24,719 bases of DNA from a virus. Location of the stretch: IMG/VR virus record IMGVR_UViG_3300024520_000476, positions 1 to 24,719 of that record. One strand, written 5' to 3'. A model generated the notes under the pieces. The model saw only the letters and a program-made list of their open reading frames with translations. It was not told the origin of the DNA and did not search any database. Shown here in pieces: positions 22,872 through 24,719 of the stretch. Positions within the stretch are counted from its first letter, which is position 1. Each line of letters starts with the position of its first letter. A program made the translations under genes and the position numbers.

Positions 22872-23228
22872 TCAGGCAGAAGCCTGCTCGGCGAAGGACT
22901 GCGCCTTCGCACCGATGCGATCCATCGTTGACTGCCAAGTCAACGACCCATCCTTGTTCAGATGCGTGGGCACCAGATTCTGAGCCTTCTGCAAAGCAGC
23001 GACACATGCGGTGCCGTTGCCTGCCTTGAATGCCTTCGTTGCGTTGGACAACTGGGCGTTGATCTGCCGATTCGTGCGCTGGTTCCTTGCGGTACGAGCA
23101 GCCTTATCGACAGCCAATGTCTGCGTAGTTGCAGGCACCGGAGCAGGCTCCGGCGTATCGACTTCGGTCATAGCAGCCATGATGGCTGCGACCAGTTGTG
23201 TGAGGTCGCCCTCTGTGATGGTACTCAT
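22872..23228 (-). CDS. Ala/Thr-rich early protein, unknown
   Basis: This 118-residue protein has a helical N-terminus (LTQLVAAIMAAMTEVD), a Pro/Ala/Thr linker (about 25-40), then a basic helical part (KAARTARNQRTNRQINAQLSNATKAFKAGNG) and a C-terminal helix-rich domain. One Cys is present. No family was recognised. ATG 23228 follows an SD stem-loop. The frame can be read further to 23399, but that part crosses the hairpin and leader and is not coding. Confidence 0.7.
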   Translation of the reverse strand: MSTITEGDLTQLVAAIMAAMTEVDTPEPAPVPATTQTLAVDKAARTARNQRTNRQINAQLSNATKAFKAGNGTACVAALQKAQNLVPTHLNKDGSLTWQSTMDRIGAKAQSFAEQASA

Positions 23229-23234
23229 GTATAT

Positions 23235-23248
23235 GCACCTCCCGATGC
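23235..23248 (-). promoter_or_regulatory. SD stem-loop for gene at 23228
   Basis: GCATC-GGGA-GGTGC has five pairs including one U-G, with the SD partly in the loop, six bases before the ATG. Confidence 0.65.
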
Positions 23249-23253
23249 GGTTG

Positions 23254-23278
23254 TTGGATTGGATTGGGGTAGCCCCCC
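23254..23278. repeat. 25-bp linker repeat, copy 1
   Basis: It matches 23778-23802 with one mismatch. It joins the long hairpin to the SD stem-loop and reads as repeated TTGG/ATTGG followed by GGGGTAGCC and a C-run. Confidence 0.8.
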
Positions 23279-23322
23279 CACCCACACTCTCTTCGCTTCG
23301 CTCAGAGAGTGTGGGCGGGGGG
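23273..23322 (-). terminator. GC-rich hairpin
   Basis: Arms 23281-23292 and 23304-23315 pair over 12 bp and are extended by C7/G6 runs on both sides. The loop TCGCTTCGCTC resembles that of the 20695 hairpin. It lies between the stop at 23330 and the leader of the next gene. Confidence 0.65.
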
Positions 23323-23329
23323 TGTTGGG

Positions 23330-23608
23330 TCATTCGCCGTACAGTTCCCTGTAGCCGATGCCCACACCTGCGCCTGTCGTGATGCGACGTACGCCACATC
23401 TGTCAGACGTAGAACCATGACCACGGTTGATCGGTTCGACCCGACCCCATGTGTCATTACCGTTCAAGTGAACGGTAATCATGTGTGTGCTGTGGTGCCA
23501 GACATCGACACCCTGACCCGTGAAGTAAGCCTTCCACTTGCCACCAGATGCGTGGGCCACATCGTGACGGGCAGCCGTATGTATCAGGTTCAGAAGATTC
23601 GACCTCAT
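23330..23608 (-). CDS. Small His-rich basic protein, unknown
   Basis: This 92-residue protein (MRSNLLNLIHTAARHDVAHASGGKWKAYFTG...) has several histidines (VWHHSTHMITVHLNG) and a C-terminal Gly/Arg-rich part. Strands in the centre suggest a small beta fold. No family was recognised. The start overlaps the upstream stop (ATGA) with GGAGG eight bases before, so it is coupled to the 50-residue Cys-rich gene. Confidence 0.68.
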   Translation of the reverse strand: MRSNLLNLIHTAARHDVAHASGGKWKAYFTGQGVDVWHHSTHMITVHLNGNDTWGRVEPINRGHGSTSDRCGVRRITTGAGVGIGYRELYGE

Positions 23609-23757
23609 GCGTACACCTCCAGATCACGAATCGGAGAAGCCTGACTCATGTCTAGGGGCACATACCACAAACGGCCCTTGCCGTTGGTGGATTCGGCACA
23701 GCATCCTTCGCACCGACACGCAAGCAAGTCATCTTCGGCAATGTCTGCTTCATTCAT
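23605..23757 (-). CDS. 50-residue Cys-cluster protein
   Basis: This small acidic protein has a tight cysteine cluster, C14, C16, C19, C20 (ACRCEGCCAES), followed by strand GRLWYVPLDM. The cluster could bind one zinc ion or form the heart of a small knuckle. ATG 23757 follows the SD stem-loop GAAACC-GGA-GGTTTC. The 3' end contains the ribosome site for the next gene. No family was recognised. Confidence 0.68.
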   Translation of the reverse strand: MNEADIAEDDLLACRCEGCCAESTNGKGRLWYVPLDMSQASPIRDLEVYA

Positions 23758-23759
23758 GT

Positions 23760-23774
23760 GAAACCTCCGGTTTC
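23760..23774 (-). promoter_or_regulatory. SD stem-loop for gene at 23757
   Basis: GAAACC-GGA-GGTTTC has six perfect pairs. Its stem is unrelated in sequence to the other leaders, yet the GGAGG stays at the same place, which is strong evidence that pairing is kept. Confidence 0.78.
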
Positions 23775-23777
23775 ATA

Positions 23778-23802
23778 TTGGATTGGGTTGGGGTAGCCCC
23801 CC
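23778..23802. repeat. 25-bp linker repeat, copy 2
   Basis: This is the second copy of the linker at 23254-23278, one base different, again between a long hairpin and an SD stem-loop. Confidence 0.8.
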
Positions 23803-23841
23803 TCCCCCTCTCTCTCAAAAGAGAGAGAGAGGGAGAGGGGG
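23797..23841 (-). terminator. (TC)n/(GA)n hairpin
   Basis: An 8-bp TC/GA core (23809-23816 with 23821-23828) is extended by C/G-rich arms with two mismatches, with an AAAA loop on the plus strand. It lies ten bases past the stop of the gene ending at 23851. Confidence 0.65.
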
Positions 23842-23850
23842 AATCTGGCA

Positions 23851-24300
23851 CTAGAACGGCTCGGACTCTCGCATCCGTATGTTCACCTCTGCGTCCACAA
23901 GCAAGAGTTCCAACTTGTCCTGTCGTTCGGCGAAGCCGATCTGTAACGCCTCACGCAAGAGATCCCTATTCTCACGCAACTGCCGGACCTCAGTACGCAG
24001 ATTCCATATCTCTGCGTTGTCCTGAGCCTCATGTGCACGCAAGTGGCTACGCAGTTCTCGTATGTCGCAGACATACTCCCGGCAATGGCCCACCACCTCG
24101 TCATAGTGACGACTCTTGCGTATGAACGATCCCAAAGGGGATCGCAACCAATGGCGCGACACTCCGTGGTAGAACCAGTAGTCGATGATTCCGCCAACAA
24201 GTTGGCGGAATCCGTACAGGGCGATGTCCTCACGCAAGTCGTGAGAAACCACCTCCCACCGTTCACGCAAAGTGAACCTAACTCCGTTGATGTCCTTCAT
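23851..24300 (-). CDS. Coiled-coil protein with EPF tail
   Basis: This 149-residue protein has a globular N-terminal half (VRFTLRERWEVVSHDLREDIALYGFRQLVGG) and a coiled coil from about 90 to 140 (IWNLRTEVRQLRENRDLLREALQ). It ends ESEPF, a tail shared with the neighbour and the DUF932 protein. No family was recognised. ATG 24300 follows an SD stem-loop. The longer frame to 24384 crosses a hairpin and is not used. Confidence 0.72.
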   Translation of the reverse strand: MKDINGVRFTLRERWEVVSHDLREDIALYGFRQLVGGIIDYWFYHGVSRHWLRSPLGSFIRKSRHYDEVVGHCREYVCDIRELRSHLRAHEAQDNAEIWNLRTEVRQLRENRDLLREALQIGFAERQDKLELLLVDAEVNIRMRESEPF

Positions 24301-24303
24301 GTA

Positions 24304-24319
24304 TGCACCTCCCAGCGCA
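24304..24319 (-). promoter_or_regulatory. SD stem-loop for gene at 24300
   Basis: TGCGC-TGGGAG-GTGCA has five pairs with one G-U, three bases before the ATG. It is a U-G variant of the TGCAC/GTGCA stem. Confidence 0.7.
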
Positions 24320-24341
24320 TTGGTTATGTTTCGGGGCAACC

Positions 24342-24381
24342 CCCCTCCCCTCTCTCTCAAAAGAGAGAGAGAGGGGAGGGG
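24342..24381 (-). terminator. 17-bp (TC)n/(GA)n hairpin
   Basis: Arms 24342-24358 and 24365-24381 are perfect complements with a 6-nt A-rich loop on the plus strand. It is eleven bases past the stop of the gene ending at 24393. Confidence 0.7.
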
Positions 24382-24392
24382 CAACTCATGTA

Positions 24393-24632
24393 TTAGAACG
24401 GCTCCACCACATGCTCATGCACGCGGCCTTCGTCGTTCATCCAGTCGTAGAACGACTGCCACGAGGACACCATCTCCTGTAGATGGCGCACCTCAGCACG
24501 CAAGTCTTCATTCTCTTGGATCAAGCCCTCGGCTTGATCCGCAAGGATTCGGTTTCTGCCAGACTGCAACTGCCACTTCATGCGTGACTCACGCTCCTGC
24601 TCGTACCGGATCTTGTTCCTGCGGATCGTCAT
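24393..24632 (-). CDS. Short coiled-coil protein with EPF tail
   Basis: This 79-residue protein has a basic N-terminus (MTIRRNKIRYEQERESRMKW) followed by a coiled coil (about 30-62, DQAEGLIQENEDLRAEVRHL...). It ends HVVEPF. It resembles the C-terminal half of its downstream neighbour in composition and may be a shortened relative, but the similarity is too weak to call by eye. The start overlaps the upstream stop (ATGA) and is preceded by the SD stem-loop TGCA-GGAGGT-TGCA. Confidence 0.7.
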   Translation of the reverse strand: MTIRRNKIRYEQERESRMKWQLQSGRNRILADQAEGLIQENEDLRAEVRHLQEMVSSWQSFYDWMNDEGRVHEHVVEPF

Positions 24633-24719
24633 GCTGCAACCTCCTGCATGTAAGCGTCGTAATCCTCATCGTCCATCTCGGTGTAACCGAGATCAACATG
24701 TGGTGCACCCGAACTCCTG
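24629..24719 (-). CDS. 3' end of an acidic protein (partial)
   Basis: The frame is open from the right window edge to TGA at 24629-24631 and gives about 29 C-terminal residues (SGAPHVDLGYTEMDDEDYDAYMQEVAA). The tail is acidic and tyrosine-rich. It overlaps the next start as ATGA. The start and the rest of the gene lie outside the window, so no identity can be given. Confidence 0.6.
   Translation of the reverse strand, partial: RSSGAPHVDLGYTEMDDEDYDAYMQEVAA
24635..24648 (-). promoter_or_regulatory. SD stem-loop for gene at 24632
   Basis: TGCA-GGAGGT-TGCA has four pairs with the SD in the loop. It is unusual because it lies inside the last codons (M-Q-E-V-A-A) of the upstream gene. Confidence 0.6.

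Noticed and set aside
22872-23399. Long N-terminal extension of the 118-residue gene
   Set aside because: The added part reads through the GC hairpin and the SD stem-loop; the start at 23228 has a proper leader. The same reasoning shortened the genes at 18689, 20652, 24300 and 22195.
21484-24381. TC/GA tracts as simple microsatellites
   Set aside because: They always occur as paired arms around a short loop, in the same place between stop and leader, so they are hairpins and not plain dinucleotide repeats.
17981-24381. CRISPR array
   Set aside because: The repeats differ in sequence, are spaced by genes and show no regular repeat-spacer unit.

Overview
The window is part of a double-stranded DNA phage genome, most likely a phage of an actinobacterium. 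Hallmarks are a giant virion-type protein, an amidase endolysin followed by a one-helix holin, RusA, an archaeo-eukaryotic-type primase, a RecA-fold helicase and many tiny early genes. The host call is an inference. It rests on the gene starting MWLTTPDGFYSI and the small zinc-ribbon genes, which resemble families I know mainly from actinobacteriophages, and on actinobacterial-SSB-like protein tails. No terminase, portal, capsid, integrase or DNA polymerase lies inside the window.

Layout. From 1 to 13152 all genes read rightwards: a coiled-coil structural protein with 11-residue repeats, a 3370-residue polyprotein-like virion protein, endolysin, holin and a small unknown gene. At about 13145 this block meets a leftward block, and the two converging genes overlap by 16 nt. 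From 13137 to 17955 the leftward genes form a tightly overlapping replication and recombination cluster: sigma-region-4-like HTH, nuclease-fold protein, RusA, primase, helicase, an unknown protein and a Cas4/AddB-type Fe-S nuclease. From 18026 to 24719 come small leftward early-type genes, several of them cysteine-rich or coiled-coil.

The right part has an unusual RNA organisation. Nine genes start behind a short stem-loop that holds the Shine-Dalgarno sequence in or next to its loop. The stems differ in sequence but keep pairing (for example TGCAC/GTGCA, GAAACC/GGTTTC, CATAC/GTATG). Several of these leaders lie just downstream of a long perfect hairpin, three of them built from (TC)n/(GA)n arms, and share a linker sequence. 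This resembles in principle the start-associated sequences described in cluster K mycobacteriophages, but the sequence is different.

The only long gap without a protein gene (22345-22871) is densely structured. It ends in an 80-nt tRNA-like element whose features are those of the tRNA-like domain of tmRNA (7-bp acceptor with GGGGGTG, GGTTTCG D-analogue, T-arm with TTCGATT). The whole mRNA-like and pseudoknot part is missing and is replaced by a 17-nt cap. Upstream, about 350 nt can form many nested stems. This structured RNA, the SD stem-loops, and the kinase-like and decayed Nudix modules in the giant protein are the most interesting items. All structures were read by eye; no folding, alignment or database search was run.
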